Notes under the pieces: model-generated | The model's input: only the letters and a program-made list of their open reading frames with translations | Told to the model about the DNA's origin: nothing | Database searches by the model: none | Shown here: one piece after another, positions 5,970-6,345 of the stretch | How positions within the stretch are numbered: position 1 is the first letter of the stretch | Layout: each line of letters opens with the position of its first letter | Assembly (NCBI GenBank): GCA_016839385.1 | Contig: JAEOUK010000446.1 | Coordinates: forward strand, 1 to 6,345 | Reading direction: 5' to 3' | Length of the DNA stretch: 6,345 nucleotides | DNA from: Promethearchaeota archaeon | Lineage (GTDB): Archaea > Asgardarchaeota > Lokiarchaeia > Sigynarchaeales > MK-D1 | Translations under genes and position numbers: made by a program

Positions 5970-6345
<376 letters not shown>

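Overview
This AT-rich window carries five recognisable protein genes, four on the minus strand and one on the plus strand. It looks archaeal. Upstream of starts there are TATA-like boxes and Shine-Dalgarno sequences of the GGTGA or GGAGG type. Genes end in bare T-tracts rather than GC-rich stem-loops, and the protein set includes a ferredoxin-nitroreductase fusion and several zinc-ribbon proteins. An Asgard-like or other mesophilic archaeon is possible, but the window holds no marker gene that fixes the lineage, and a bacterial origin cannot be fully excluded.

Layout, left to right. Positions 84-941 (minus) encode a protein with two [4Fe-4S] ferredoxin motifs followed by an FMN nitroreductase domain. 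It is divergent from 1047-2309 (plus), a 12-helix major-facilitator transporter of the oxalate/formate antiporter (OFA) family. A roughly 200-base convergent spacer follows (2310-2512). It holds a 14-bp perfect palindrome and two oppositely oriented T-tract terminators that share an identical 14-base core.

Positions 2513-5802 hold three minus-strand genes, read from right to left. First comes an SPFH (band 7) protein of the YdjI type ending in four evenly spaced zinc ribbons. Two tandem paralogous membrane proteins follow. Each has one N-terminal zinc ribbon, a beta-rich middle, a PepSY-like beta segment and two C-terminal transmembrane helices. The two membrane-protein genes are separated by one base and look translationally coupled. 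The set resembles the SPFH and zinc-ribbon membrane partners of PspA in the Bacillus subtilis pspA-ydjGHI membrane-stress operon, but no PspA gene is visible here. This is the most interesting part of the window.

At the right edge (5970-6345, minus) lies the last 124 codons of a catalase-peroxidase (katG), which enters from outside the window and ends in its own T-tract. KatG, the putative envelope-stress module and the flavin/iron-sulfur oxidoreductase could all belong to a stress-exposed accessory region, but only the three zinc-ribbon genes show physical signs of acting together.
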